From DAITAZ01 sp036824045 (GTDB lineage: Bacteria; Pseudomonadota; Gammaproteobacteria; Burkholderiales; Rhodocyclaceae): a DNA stretch of 64,000 nucleotides. Where the stretch lies: assembly GCA_036824045.1 (NCBI GenBank), contig DAITAZ010000019.1, positions 1 to 64,000 on the forward strand, read 5' to 3'. The notes below the pieces were generated by a model that saw nothing but the letters and a program-made list of their open reading frames with translations, did not search any database and was not told the DNA's origin. Of this stretch, positions 50,947 to 59,751 are shown in pieces. Made by a program: the position numbers and the translations under genes. Each line of letters opens with the position of its first letter. The stretch's first letter is position 1.

Positions 50947-52128
50947 GTTTCTTCCCTCCGTGTTTCCCTTGCTGTCGGTCGTCTCCTCCAGCGTGGCAGC
51001 GTGCGGCGCCACTTTTGTGGGGTACCGTGCTTCTTTCGTTTCAGCCGCTGTCTCCAACGACCAGGCTTCCCGTTCGAGGAGTGCCTTCTTTCGAGCCAGG
51101 CCCCAGCGATAGCCGGCGAGGCCGCCGTCCTGACGGACGGCCCGGTGGCAGGGCACGGCGACGGCCAGCCGGTTTGCGGCGCAGGCATTGGCGATGGCCC
51201 GTACCGACCCGGGGCGACCCACCCGTTTGGCAAGTTCGGTGTAGCTAATGCGCTCGCCCGGGGGGACCGCGCATAGCGCGTGCCACACCCGTTGCTGGAA
51301 TAACGTGCCTCGCAGGTCGAGGGGAAGTTGCAACCCGCATTCCGGGTGTTCCACTAACGTGATCACCTGGGAAACCCATGCGCTAAAGTCGGAGCCGGCC
51401 GCGCTCAGGGTGGCGTGGGGAAATCGGGCGTGCAACTCGGTATTCAGGGCATCCGTGTCGTCGCCGAGCAGTATGGTGCAGATGCCCCGGGCAGTGGCCC
51501 CAACCAGGAGCCAGCCAAGCGAGCAGCGCCCGGTGGCGAATCGGATATGTTCGCCTCTGCCGCCCCGGCGGAAGGTGCCGGGCGTCATGCCCAGGCCTTG
51601 TTCCCGCGTGCCATAGAGGGGTGCCGTTGACCCATAGCCGGCGTCGAGTACCGCGTCCACCACACGGGTGCTCCCGGGCAGCGCGGACTGCAAGCGCCGG
51701 GCACGGAGCGCCGAGGCATAGGCCTTCGGCGTCAGGCCGGTGTGGGCTTTAAAGATACGGTGGGTGTGGTGCGGGCTGAGGCCTGCGTGGGCGGCGAGGG
51801 TGGCCAGATCTGGCGGTGTCTCGGCAGATTCGATGAGCTGGCAGAGGCGGCCCACGAGTTCGCCCTGGCGCTGGGCGAGCGGAGGCAGATCGGGGCGGCA
51901 GCGGCGGCAGGGCCTGAAACCCGCAGCTTGGGCAGCAGCAGCGGTGGGGTGGAACTCCACGTTGTCGGGCAAGGGGGTGCGTGCCCCGCAGGAGGGGCGG
52001 CAGTACACCCCCGTGGTGCGGACTGCGTAGCAGAATGCGCCGTCCGCTCGGGCATCCCGCGCCAGCACCGCTGCCCAGCGGGGGTCCGCCTGGATGGCCA
52101 GCGCATGGGCACCTGGAGTCATGGGCAT
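50932..52128 (-). CDS. ada: Adaptive response regulator/O6-alkylguanine-DNA methyltransferase (Ada)
   Basis: The 398-residue protein has the Ada metal-binding methyl-acceptor domain (AVRTTGVYCRPSCGARTP, FRPCRRCRP), an AraC-type helix-turn-helix region (LATLAAHAGLSPHHTHRIFKA), and the methyltransferase domain with the acceptor Cys in AVPCHRAVR. It repairs alkylated DNA and activates its own regulon. About 45 residues of charged sequence extend past the usual end, into the tRNA terminator. Confidence 0.95.
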   Translation of the reverse strand: MPMTPGAHALAIQADPRWAAVLARDARADGAFCYAVRTTGVYCRPSCGARTPLPDNVEFHPTAAAAQAAGFRPCRRCRPDLPPLAQRQGELVGRLCQLIESAETPPDLATLAAHAGLSPHHTHRIFKAHTGLTPKAYASALRARRLQSALPGSTRVVDAVLDAGYGSTAPLYGTREQGLGMTPGTFRRGGRGEHIRFATGRCSLGWLLVGATARGICTILLGDDTDALNTELHARFPHATLSAAGSDFSAWVSQVITLVEHPECGLQLPLDLRGTLFQQRVWHALCAVPPGERISYTELAKRVGRPGSVRAIANACAANRLAVAVPCHRAVRQDGGLAGYRWGLARKKALLEREAWSLETAAETKEARYPTKVAPHAATLEETTDSKGNTEGRNEKAR

Positions 52129-52222
52129 TTCCTCAAGTGGGGGGTGATGGCCGCACTTTAGGACGTGTTGAACCGCTGCGCACCTCTGTTCTTGCTTTCA
52201 AATTCTGGCGGGGCGAACCGGT

Positions 52223-53032
52223 TCAGTCGCTGCCGGCTTCGTCGTCGCTCCGGCGCCAGCTCATGGCCCAGCCATAGAGTCCGACGCACCCCAGCATGAG
52301 GGGGAGAATGCCGAACACCAGGTAGAGAACGGGCAGGAGCAGCAGCGAAAACTCCACCAGCAGCAGCGCGTGGCTCAAGGCCTGGAATGGTACGGCAGCG
52401 GCCAGAAAGGCCAGGGACAAGGTGGTCAGCGCCGCCTTCTGCCACAGGGCGAAGCCAAAGACGTAGTAGATGAGCCCGTGCACCCATGGCAGGACCAGCA
52501 TCATCCACAAACCGCCGACCAACTGGCTGTTGAGGTAGTCCGGCACTGAATACGGGAAGGCTGCGGGGATGGTGGCAAAGAACGCCAGTGCGCTGACCTG
52601 GATGACCGCGACGAACACCACCAGGTAACGGGCGGGGAGCCAGGCTTCGTCGAGCCAGCGGGAGCCGATCAGGGCGATGCCGGTGACTGCCGCGATGCTC
52701 CACCATTCCAGGGTGCTTGGCACCCTGGAGGGCAGGGCGAGCCACGGTAGTGCCAGGCCGAGCCAGCCGCCGTCGGCGCTGGAGCGGGTGACCTCGCCGC
52801 CCAGTTCCAGCAATGGGAGCCACATCTGGAACATGCTTGCCCACACCTCGGCCAGCGGCCCGCGTCCGGCCCAGACAAGCAGATCGAATACCGCGGGCAG
52901 CAGCAGCACGCTCAACCAGCGCTGCGCGGGGAACTCCAGCCGGTGGATGGCACGGTGGGGCGCAATGCGGCGGCCGCTGATATTGGTGGCAGAAAGCTCC
53001 CGCAGCCGGGCGGGTTTGGGCCATTGATTCAT
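52223..53032 (-). CDS. Polytopic membrane protein of the polysaccharide cluster
   Basis: A 269-residue protein with about seven hydrophobic segments after a basic N-terminus of some 35 residues, and a charged tail. No exosortase or O-antigen ligase residues are obvious, and the family was not recognised. It ends a minus-strand run of surface-polysaccharide genes and starts 25 bases after the YaiO-like gene, so an export or polymerisation role is plausible. Confidence 0.7.
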   Translation of the reverse strand: MNQWPKPARLRELSATNISGRRIAPHRAIHRLEFPAQRWLSVLLLPAVFDLLVWAGRGPLAEVWASMFQMWLPLLELGGEVTRSSADGGWLGLALPWLALPSRVPSTLEWWSIAAVTGIALIGSRWLDEAWLPARYLVVFVAVIQVSALAFFATIPAAFPYSVPDYLNSQLVGGLWMMLVLPWVHGLIYYVFGFALWQKAALTTLSLAFLAAAVPFQALSHALLLVEFSLLLLPVLYLVFGILPLMLGCVGLYGWAMSWRRSDDEAGSD

Positions 53033-53057
53033 GGTGAGACTCGAGGTGGCCAGGGGG

Positions 53058-53876
53058 TCAGTAGTCGGCAAACACGGCAAATTCGCCGCCGCGGCGGTTG
53101 TAGCTGGGGTTGGTGTAACGCTCGGCGCGCAGGGAGATGCCGGCATCCCGGGTGATCCAGTGCCGCCAGTTAACCGAGGCCTCCTTGCTGGAGAAGTCGC
53201 TGATGGTCTTGTCGCTCCCCAGCAGTTGATAGGCTTCCCGCCCCGCTTCCATGCGCAACGTCAGTTGGCTGTGCTGGTGTCGGCCCAGGGTCAGTGCGCC
53301 GAACGCACGGTTCGCTGTCACACCGCCGGGGTTGCTGCGGTTGAAGCGCAAGCCCCCTTCAGCGATCACGGGCGCGTTCTCGAAGTAATAGGCGGCACCC
53401 AAGTGCAACACGTTGTCCTGGTGGCCGTCCTTGGCCCGGTAATAGCCCAGGCCCACGCTGGCATCCAGGTTGGCGGCGGGCAGCAATTTGCGATGGAGGA
53501 AGACGTCTGTTCGGAAACGGGGCAGGAAGAACCCGCCGGAACTGGTACCCGCAGCGGCGGTCGCGTACCAGCGCTCGTCGAAGACACGGGTGAAGCCGGC
53601 ACCGACGAACACCCCCCGGTCGCCGAAGTGGTTCTGGCGGCTCACTTCCGCATTCAGGCCCAAGGTGGCGCCGTATTGCCAGTGGGCGCGCAGATACTGG
53701 TCGTTCCAATTCTGATTGCCGTCGGACAGCAAGGCGCGGCTGACGCCGACCTGGGTGTAGCCGTTGACCCGCAATTCACTGTCGGCGGCGGTGGTCTGGG
53801 CGCAAACGGATGTGGTGAGCGGCAGCAAGGCGGCTAGCAGAACGGCCTGGGGCCGCAGACGGGACTGGGGTGTCAT
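53058..53876 (-). CDS. YaiO-type outer-membrane beta-barrel protein
   Basis: The 272-residue protein has a signal peptide (MTPQSRLRPQAVLLAALLPL..., cleaved near VCAQ) and alternating aromatic/polar strands ending with a terminal aromatic (FAVFADY), as in YaiO-family barrels. It likely forms an outer-membrane pore for the polymer made by the neighbouring synthase, or binds it. Confidence 0.75.
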   Translation of the reverse strand: MTPQSRLRPQAVLLAALLPLTTSVCAQTTAADSELRVNGYTQVGVSRALLSDGNQNWNDQYLRAHWQYGATLGLNAEVSRQNHFGDRGVFVGAGFTRVFDERWYATAAAGTSSGGFFLPRFRTDVFLHRKLLPAANLDASVGLGYYRAKDGHQDNVLHLGAAYYFENAPVIAEGGLRFNRSNPGGVTANRAFGALTLGRHQHSQLTLRMEAGREAYQLLGSDKTISDFSSKEASVNWRHWITRDAGISLRAERYTNPSYNRRGGEFAVFADY

Positions 53877-53987
53877 GACGGGTGCCTCAATTCGACATAC
53901 CTGGGGAACTGGCGGGGCGCTTTCGGATGAGCGTGCCAAGGCGTGGGGCGTCGTGGATCATGGGTGCGCGTGCAGGCTTCCGGATGC

Positions 53988-55874
53988 TTAACGGTCGGTA
54001 ACCCGGGCCCTGAAGATCAACTCCGCGTCGCCCTTGGCGCGAACCAGCCAATAGGCGCCGGTATTCGAAACCTCCGCGTTGCCCTTGGCCACCGACGGTC
54101 TGCCAAAGCGGCCCGTGGGCAGGCGCCAGGCCTGACTGGCGAGACTGCGCGGATGGGTCGCACTGATGGTGATCTCACCGGCGGGCTCGGCGCGGATGGA
54201 CCAGGTCACCTGCATGCGCTCGTTCTGGTATTGGCCCACCTCGGTCATGGTGTACCAGAGGAACTTGCCTTGCTTCTTCAACTCGGCGGTCTTGTCCAGC
54301 CACTGGTCAATGGCGTTGGGGAAGAAGAGCAGGCCGGGGGGATGGAAGTAGACCAGCCGTATCGAACCCGTCTGGGCGGCGTAGTCTGAAAGCTCCCGCA
54401 TCCAGCGGGAGACATCGGTTTCCCGCACGCCAGCCTTGATCATTTCCTCGAAGGAGGCGTTGCCGCCCATGATCATCACCGGAAAGGCCCACATGTCGCT
54501 GAAGGAGCGCTTGTCCTCCCGATAGGTTCGGGTGGCACCCATGCCGGAGTTGCCGGTGAAGTAGTAGGCGTTCATCTTGTGGGCGCGCAGCCACTCCGTG
54601 ACCCACAGGGGCTGATTGCCCAGGGGGGCGGAGTACTCGGTCATGGGCTGTTTGGTGACCGCTTCGATGGCCTCCTTGTTGCGCACCAGGAAGGGCTCGA
54701 AATCCTTGCGGTTGTTGTCGGAGAGGTTGAAGCCGAAGTAGTCGTGGATCCATCCGCCGTGGCTGGCCACCCGGTCGCCCCGCTGGGCGAAGAAACGCAG
54801 CCACTCCTGCGTCTCCGGGTTGCCTGGCACGTTGAGGCCCAAGCTGTCGTTGAAGGCCTTGGTGTCCGGCCCGGCGGTGAGGTGCACCGAGTACGGGCCC
54901 TGCTCGAAGATGCGTGTGGCCTTGATCTTGCGCAGCGCCGGCAGGGAGGCGTTGGAGTCGATGTGCCAGTTCATCACCAGCCCGCCCACGCCGTTGGGCA
55001 CGTTGTCCAGGGTGGGCAGTTGCAGCATTTCCCGCGAGAAGTACTGGAGGAAGCCGTGTAGCAGCAGTCCGTCGGTACGGGTCTTCAGGTAGCCCAGGGG
55101 GACGTTCACGTACAGCACCTTGCCGGCGCCGTGGTTGCGCTGGCCCGCCAGGATGCTGCCATCGGCGCCCTGCATCAGGGGCGTACCGGCGTAGGGGCCG
55201 CGGGTGGTGAAATGGGGATAACGGATGGCTTCTTCCGCGTAGCCCAGCAGGCGCACCTGTTTCTGGCCATGGGCCTGGGGCGGGGCCGGGCCGTCGGCCT
55301 TGGTCATCGGATAGGTATACTTGCCCGGCGGTACGCGTAGCGCGTGCATGAACTGACCACTGGTGATGAGTTCATTGACCGCCGTGGTCTTGTCCTTGAG
55401 TTCATCGTAGAGCGCGTAGTCCACGCCGACGAGGGCGGACAGGCGGGACTTGCCCGGAGCGAAGGCCTTGTTGGGGAAGGTGAGGGTGGCGGCGTCATAC
55501 ACCACCATCAGCTTGCCGCCGTTCTTCACGTAGGCGTCCAGGGCGGTAACCAGTGCGTCGGGCGCGGCGCGGTGCACGGAGTCGGGCAGGATGAGAGCGG
55601 CGAAATGCTGGGCGTTCTTGCCCCCCACCTCGCGCAGGAAATCGTTGGCCGAAACGGTGGCCAGGGGAATGCCTTCCTCCTCCGCCGCGTCGATCCAGGC
55701 GGTCAGCGCGGGCTGTTTCGGGTCCGCATCGTGGGGCAGCAGCAAACCCATGCTGTAGGCGGGGCTGGATTTGGCCCCCGCGTCTGCGGGCGCGGCCAGG
55801 GCGCTGCGGTGCGGGGCAAGCAGGCACAGTGCCACGGCCAGGGGGGCGAGCCATCGTCGCATAGCAGTGTTCAT
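53988..55874 (-). CDS. Exported NodB-like polysaccharide deacetylase with an amidotransferase-like N-terminal domain (paralogue 1)
   Basis: The 628-residue protein starts with a signal peptide (residues 1-27), then a Rossmann-like domain resembling type 1 glutamine amidotransferase/ThuA folds (about 40-280), then a NodB-like region with candidate metal ligands Asp in VMNWHIDSN and His in VASHGGWIHDYF, and a C-terminal beta-rich domain. Deacetylation of an N-acetylated polymer is inferred. It is paralogous to the gene at 59752-61944. Start at 55874 follows GAGG. Confidence 0.75.
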   Translation of the reverse strand: MNTAMRRWLAPLAVALCLLAPHRSALAAPADAGAKSSPAYSMGLLLPHDADPKQPALTAWIDAAEEEGIPLATVSANDFLREVGGKNAQHFAALILPDSVHRAAPDALVTALDAYVKNGGKLMVVYDAATLTFPNKAFAPGKSRLSALVGVDYALYDELKDKTTAVNELITSGQFMHALRVPPGKYTYPMTKADGPAPPQAHGQKQVRLLGYAEEAIRYPHFTTRGPYAGTPLMQGADGSILAGQRNHGAGKVLYVNVPLGYLKTRTDGLLLHGFLQYFSREMLQLPTLDNVPNGVGGLVMNWHIDSNASLPALRKIKATRIFEQGPYSVHLTAGPDTKAFNDSLGLNVPGNPETQEWLRFFAQRGDRVASHGGWIHDYFGFNLSDNNRKDFEPFLVRNKEAIEAVTKQPMTEYSAPLGNQPLWVTEWLRAHKMNAYYFTGNSGMGATRTYREDKRSFSDMWAFPVMIMGGNASFEEMIKAGVRETDVSRWMRELSDYAAQTGSIRLVYFHPPGLLFFPNAIDQWLDKTAELKKQGKFLWYTMTEVGQYQNERMQVTWSIRAEPAGEITISATHPRSLASQAWRLPTGRFGRPSVAKGNAEVSNTGAYWLVRAKGDAELIFRARVTDR

Positions 55875-55895
55875 CAATTGGCCTCGGTTTGTCAT

Positions 55896-56909
55896 TCAGC
55901 GTATGTCCTGAGGGCAGTCATCGGCGGACGGCCTGGGGGTGTGGTTGGCGAGTGCCTGGAAGATGGCTTCTTCCAGTACGTTCCAGCGCTCGCCATGGCG
56001 AAAGCGGGGGGCCCGGGTCAGCCAGCAGCCGATCCCCGCGCCTTGCCCCCGCTGGTGGGCTGCCTGGGCCACCAGGCCCCAGGGATAGTCGGTTTCCGCG
56101 TTGCGGAACCAGGTTCGAGCGTGCTCTCGGTACCACTGTCCAAAATCACGGGAAGCGGCCGACCCGGTTGGCAGGTTGTGGAGAATGGGGTAGAGCTGGG
56201 CCAGGGCCAGGGGGTAGAACCCCTGGTAGCTCACCGCTTCATTGCTCACCCGGTAGCTGCCGGAGGCCGGCTGCCAGAAGAGTCCGTTGATCCCGACCGC
56301 CAGGCGGTTTTGCCGATCCCGCCACGTCCGGGCGGTGTCGGCTTGCCCCAGGCGCTCGAAGTGATCAGCCACGATACCGAGCGCCGTGTAGACCTCGCAG
56401 TTGTCCATGAGCAGCGCGGTGGGGTCGTCCGCGAACACCCGATAGACGCCCAGCGGCGCATCCAGCAAGCGTTCCAGCGCGGCGGCGGCCCGCTCGAAGC
56501 TGTCCTGCCAGTGGGGCGGGAGCGGACCCGCCGCCGTGAGCGCCAGCAGTTCCAGCCACAGGGCGAGCGCAGAGTCGTCCGCATCGGCGGGTTTGCACGC
56601 CCTGGCGCCGGCATCCGTCAGGCAGTAGCGGGCGAACCGGCCATCCGCCAACTGCATGGGGAGGGCCCATTCGATCCAGCGGCGGCTGGCTTCGGTGGTC
56701 TCGAGCCCGAGTTGGCGGGCGCTCAGGAGCGCCTTGGCCGCGAAGTAGGGGTCGACGAAATCGCCCTGGCTCTGGACGGTGATGGCACCGTCGCTGCGCT
56801 GATAGTTGGCCAGTTGAATCACTGCGGGCCGTGCGGCGCAGGCGGGGATGATCAGCGCCAGACCCGCTGCGGCGAGGCAGCCGGCCACCAGGCGGACAAG
56901 CCGGCCCAT
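55896..56909 (-). CDS. Probable six-hairpin (alpha/alpha barrel) glycosidase-like lipoprotein
   Basis: A 337-residue protein with a lipoprotein-like signal (IIPAC at residues about 20-24), then repeated helical hairpins typical of alpha/alpha-barrel enzymes (QGDFVDPYFAAKALLSARQLGL, ADDSALALWLELLALTAAG, SYQGFYPLALAQLYPILH, YPWGLVAQAAHQRG). This resembles GH8/GH15-type folds, but no family was pinned. Start at 56909 follows GGAAGGGTGAGC; 2 bases after the bactofilin-like gene. Confidence 0.7.
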   Translation of the reverse strand: MGRLVRLVAGCLAAAGLALIIPACAARPAVIQLANYQRSDGAITVQSQGDFVDPYFAAKALLSARQLGLETTEASRRWIEWALPMQLADGRFARYCLTDAGARACKPADADDSALALWLELLALTAAGPLPPHWQDSFERAAAALERLLDAPLGVYRVFADDPTALLMDNCEVYTALGIVADHFERLGQADTARTWRDRQNRLAVGINGLFWQPASGSYRVSNEAVSYQGFYPLALAQLYPILHNLPTGSAASRDFGQWYREHARTWFRNAETDYPWGLVAQAAHQRGQGAGIGCWLTRAPRFRHGERWNVLEEAIFQALANHTPRPSADDCPQDIR

Positions 56910-56911
56910 GC

Positions 56912-57985
56912 TCACCCTTCCTTGCGGGAGTACGGCAAGGTCATGCCTCGCTCCCGGGCCCAGACGGTTCCGTGCACCACGACTCCGGATTCGGCGCGGA
57001 CTTCCCCGGCGGTGATGGTGGCGGCCTTTTTCAGAGTGCCCACCACCACGCCGGGGTGCAGGTCCACCCGTTGTTCTGCCACCACTGGCCCGCCCGCCGT
57101 GCAATCCGGGCCGAGGATGATGGAGCCGCCGCTCACCATGGAGCCTTTGACGTGGCAGCGGCTGACCAGCACCAGATCGCCATGGGTCTTGATGCTGCCC
57201 GAGATATGAGTGCCCCGTTCGATGCGCAGGCTGCCGTGGACGATGATGTCGCCCTGAAATGCGGAATACGCCGGGATGGTGAAATCTCCATCGATCAGCC
57301 ACCGGCCGGCGTTGTCGGTGGCCACCTTGAGCACCCGGCTGACCTTGCCGGCCGTGGATGTGGCGGCTTGCTCGGCCCGGCTCTGTTGCCAGGGGTCCCG
57401 CCCGAAACTGATGGTGGGCGCGTGAACGCGGGAGAACCGGCAGCCGGGCTCCAGGGAGATGGACTCTTCAGCCGACAGCCGGCCCATCAGGTTGGCCCGG
57501 CCACCGACCTGCACATTGCGGCCATGGGCCCAGCGCAAGACCGTGGTGTTCCGGCCCAGCACCAGAGTGCCCTCGGCCAGGATGGCCCGGAACCGGTTGT
57601 TGCTGCCGGTGGTCACCGCCTGGCGGGCAAACACTTCGCGGGGAAAGGAAAGGTTGTCCGGCAGGTGCAGCGGCCGCATGGCGATGAGGATGCGGTTGAT
57701 CAGCCGGGAGCGGCTTTCCTTGGCGTCGGGCACGAACAAGCCCTCCTCATGCACCAGCGCGTAGTTCTCGCTCGGCTCATGGGTGTTGCGGCGATGGGCC
57801 AGGGCATGCAGTTCGCCTTCGATGAAGGTGCGGAAGCTGTCGGCAAAATAGAACACGTTGCCTTCCTGCGTCTGCACGATCTTCAGGGGGAGCACGTCGT
57901 CCTTGCGCCGCCATTCGATCAGGGCGGGCAGGAGCGGCAGCGTGAACACCACGAGGGTGAGGGCAAGGAGCAGGGTGGGCCACAT
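56912..57985 (-). CDS. Membrane-anchored bactofilin-like protein
   Basis: The 357-residue protein has one N-terminal transmembrane segment (residues 4-24) and repeated short beta-strand turns in the C-terminal half (LIDGDFTIPAYSAFQGDIIVHG, RIERGTHISGSIKTHGDLVL, HVKGSMVSGGSIILGPD), the right-handed beta-helix pattern of bactofilins. Bactofilins form scaffolds and often sit with glycan synthesis genes. It lies 3 bases after the GT2 gene. Confidence 0.75.
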   Translation of the reverse strand: MWPTLLLALTLVVFTLPLLPALIEWRRKDDVLPLKIVQTQEGNVFYFADSFRTFIEGELHALAHRRNTHEPSENYALVHEEGLFVPDAKESRSRLINRILIAMRPLHLPDNLSFPREVFARQAVTTGSNNRFRAILAEGTLVLGRNTTVLRWAHGRNVQVGGRANLMGRLSAEESISLEPGCRFSRVHAPTISFGRDPWQQSRAEQAATSTAGKVSRVLKVATDNAGRWLIDGDFTIPAYSAFQGDIIVHGSLRIERGTHISGSIKTHGDLVLVSRCHVKGSMVSGGSIILGPDCTAGGPVVAEQRVDLHPGVVVGTLKKAATITAGEVRAESGVVVHGTVWARERGMTLPYSRKEG

Positions 57986-57988
57986 GGA

Positions 57989-59611
57989 TCAGCTCGATTT
58001 CCGGTAACGGACGGTTTTGTCCCACTTGAATTCGCGCTTGAGCAGCGTGTCGAACACGATCTGGTTGTAGGTGGCGCGGCTGATGGAAACCACGCTGACC
58101 AGGAAGCCCAGCATGTTCAAAGGCAGCAGGCGGATGCGCTGGCGACTGCCGTCCAGATAGGCGGCCGCACCAATCTCGAAGAAGGCCGCGAAGTTGCCCA
58201 GGGCCGAGTAGGACACCAGCCCCAGTACCGCTACCGATGCGCTGATGAGGGGCGAGGTGTTGAAGTAGAAGATGAGCAAGGCCAGGATCCAGCCCACGAT
58301 GACCACCGGCGCCATGAGGTACACGCCCAGCAGCAGCAGGCCGTCGAGCCGTTCCTGTATGCTCAGGCCCTTGGTGCGCCACACCCGCAGGGCGTGGCGG
58401 AACAGGGCCTGGTTGTGGCCCTTGGCCCAGCGCATGATCTGCCGGACCCGGACAGCCCAGCTCTCGGGCACCTCTTCGTAGCACTCGGAACGGTTCTGGT
58501 ACACCGTCTTCCAGTTGTTGACGAGCAGCCGATAGGTGAGGTCGGTGTCTTCGGCGAGCACGTTTTCGTGCCAGCCCCCCACGCTTTCCAGCGCGCGGCG
58601 GCGGATGCCGCCCACCGTGCCGCCGTACTGGGGCACCAGGCCGAGATTCATCCGCGCCTGCTGGTCCACCTGGTAGCCGCCCGAGCGCTCCAGGTCGAGA
58701 AGGCGGGTCAGCAGCGCACTGCCCACGTTTTGCGGGACCACCCGGCCCATGGTTGCGCCCACTTCCGGGTCGAAGAAGGGGGCGGCGAGCTGCTTGATCA
58801 GACCGCGGGAGGGCAGGTAGTCCGCGTCGAAGATGATGATGATTTCGCTGTCCACCAGCTCGGTCGCGTCCTTGAGGGCGGCGGCCTTGCCCGGTTTGCC
58901 TCCGGTACGGTGGAAGGGGCGGATCCGTCCCGGGTGGCGGGCGACGAACTCGTCGATGATCTCCCGGGTGCGGTCCTGGGAGCGGTCGTTCACCGGCATG
59001 ATGGTGAGCTTTTCCGGTGGATAGTCCACCATCAGCAAGGCCGAGAGAGAGCCGGCGATCACCGCCTCTTCGTTATGGGCGGCGATGAAGACCGTCACCG
59101 TCGGCCATTCGGCCGCGTCGATGTCGATGTAGGGATGGCGCTGCCGGCCAAACAGCCGGTTCAGGGTGAAATGGTAATGGCGGACCGTGTAGACCAGGAT
59201 CATCGCCACGATGACCATCAACGCCACACTCAAGCCGCGGATCAGCCAGTTGCTGCCCATGGCCTGCAGGGGCGGCGCGGCTTTGGGCGCGAGCTCCGGG
59301 GCTTCGTTGGCGCGCGGCGCCAGATCGGGCGTAGCCGAACGGGGATTGGTGGCCAGGTAGTCATCCTGGGCGCTGACCCGGGGATGATCGCCCGCCAGGG
59401 AAGGGGCCATGACTTTGCGCGTGGGCCCCTCGCCGTGAGCAAGCACCGCGGCGGGCAACACGGCGACCAGCAGGGTAAGACAGGCAGCCCGCCAGAAGCG
59501 GGCGCACTCCGGCCGGGGGCGCGCGGCCTTCACCGGGGCTTGCACCGGTGCGCGGGCGGCTGACTCGATTCCGTCGAGAACCTGGATGTAGCTGTGGGCT
59601 GAGCGGGGCAT
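57989..59611 (-). CDS. GT2 polysaccharide synthase
   Basis: The 540-residue processive-type glycosyltransferase has the GT2 set: D in MPVNDRSQD, FDADYLPS, EDTDLTY and QIMRWAKGHNQ (QxxRW), followed by several C-terminal transmembrane segments. A membrane segment also precedes the catalytic domain, after a 100-residue Pro/Ala-rich region. It resembles PgaC/IcaA-like synthases. The sugar used may be made with help of WecB, encoded nearby. Confidence 0.88.
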   Translation of the reverse strand: MPRSAHSYIQVLDGIESAARAPVQAPVKAARPRPECARFWRAACLTLLVAVLPAAVLAHGEGPTRKVMAPSLAGDHPRVSAQDDYLATNPRSATPDLAPRANEAPELAPKAAPPLQAMGSNWLIRGLSVALMVIVAMILVYTVRHYHFTLNRLFGRQRHPYIDIDAAEWPTVTVFIAAHNEEAVIAGSLSALLMVDYPPEKLTIMPVNDRSQDRTREIIDEFVARHPGRIRPFHRTGGKPGKAAALKDATELVDSEIIIIFDADYLPSRGLIKQLAAPFFDPEVGATMGRVVPQNVGSALLTRLLDLERSGGYQVDQQARMNLGLVPQYGGTVGGIRRRALESVGGWHENVLAEDTDLTYRLLVNNWKTVYQNRSECYEEVPESWAVRVRQIMRWAKGHNQALFRHALRVWRTKGLSIQERLDGLLLLGVYLMAPVVIVGWILALLIFYFNTSPLISASVAVLGLVSYSALGNFAAFFEIGAAAYLDGSRQRIRLLPLNMLGFLVSVVSISRATYNQIVFDTLLKREFKWDKTVRYRKSS

Positions 59612-59650
59612 TGTGTCGGGCGGATTCGAGGAGTACGCCAGGATGCGAGG

Positions 59651-59692
59651 AAAAAATCGTGCAACAGCCCCAAGGTTGCCCCCGGGGCTGTT
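59651..59692 (-). terminator. Terminator after paralogue 2
   Basis: Stem AACAGCCCC/GGGGCTGTT (59663-59671 with 59684-59692), followed in the minus direction by GCACGATTTTTT. It lies 60 bases past the stop of the gene at 59752, so the GT2 gene may have its own promoter or depend on read-through. Confidence 0.75.
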
Positions 59693-59751
59693 CGCAACCG
59701 ACCGGCCTGAGCAATCAACGGCCGGAACCTGCTTGACTCAAGCGGCGGGGC

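Noticed and set aside
56972..59563. An 863-codon plus-strand frame opposite the bactofilin and GT2 genes
   Set aside because: No domain, composition of an antisense shadow; both minus-strand genes have clear motifs.
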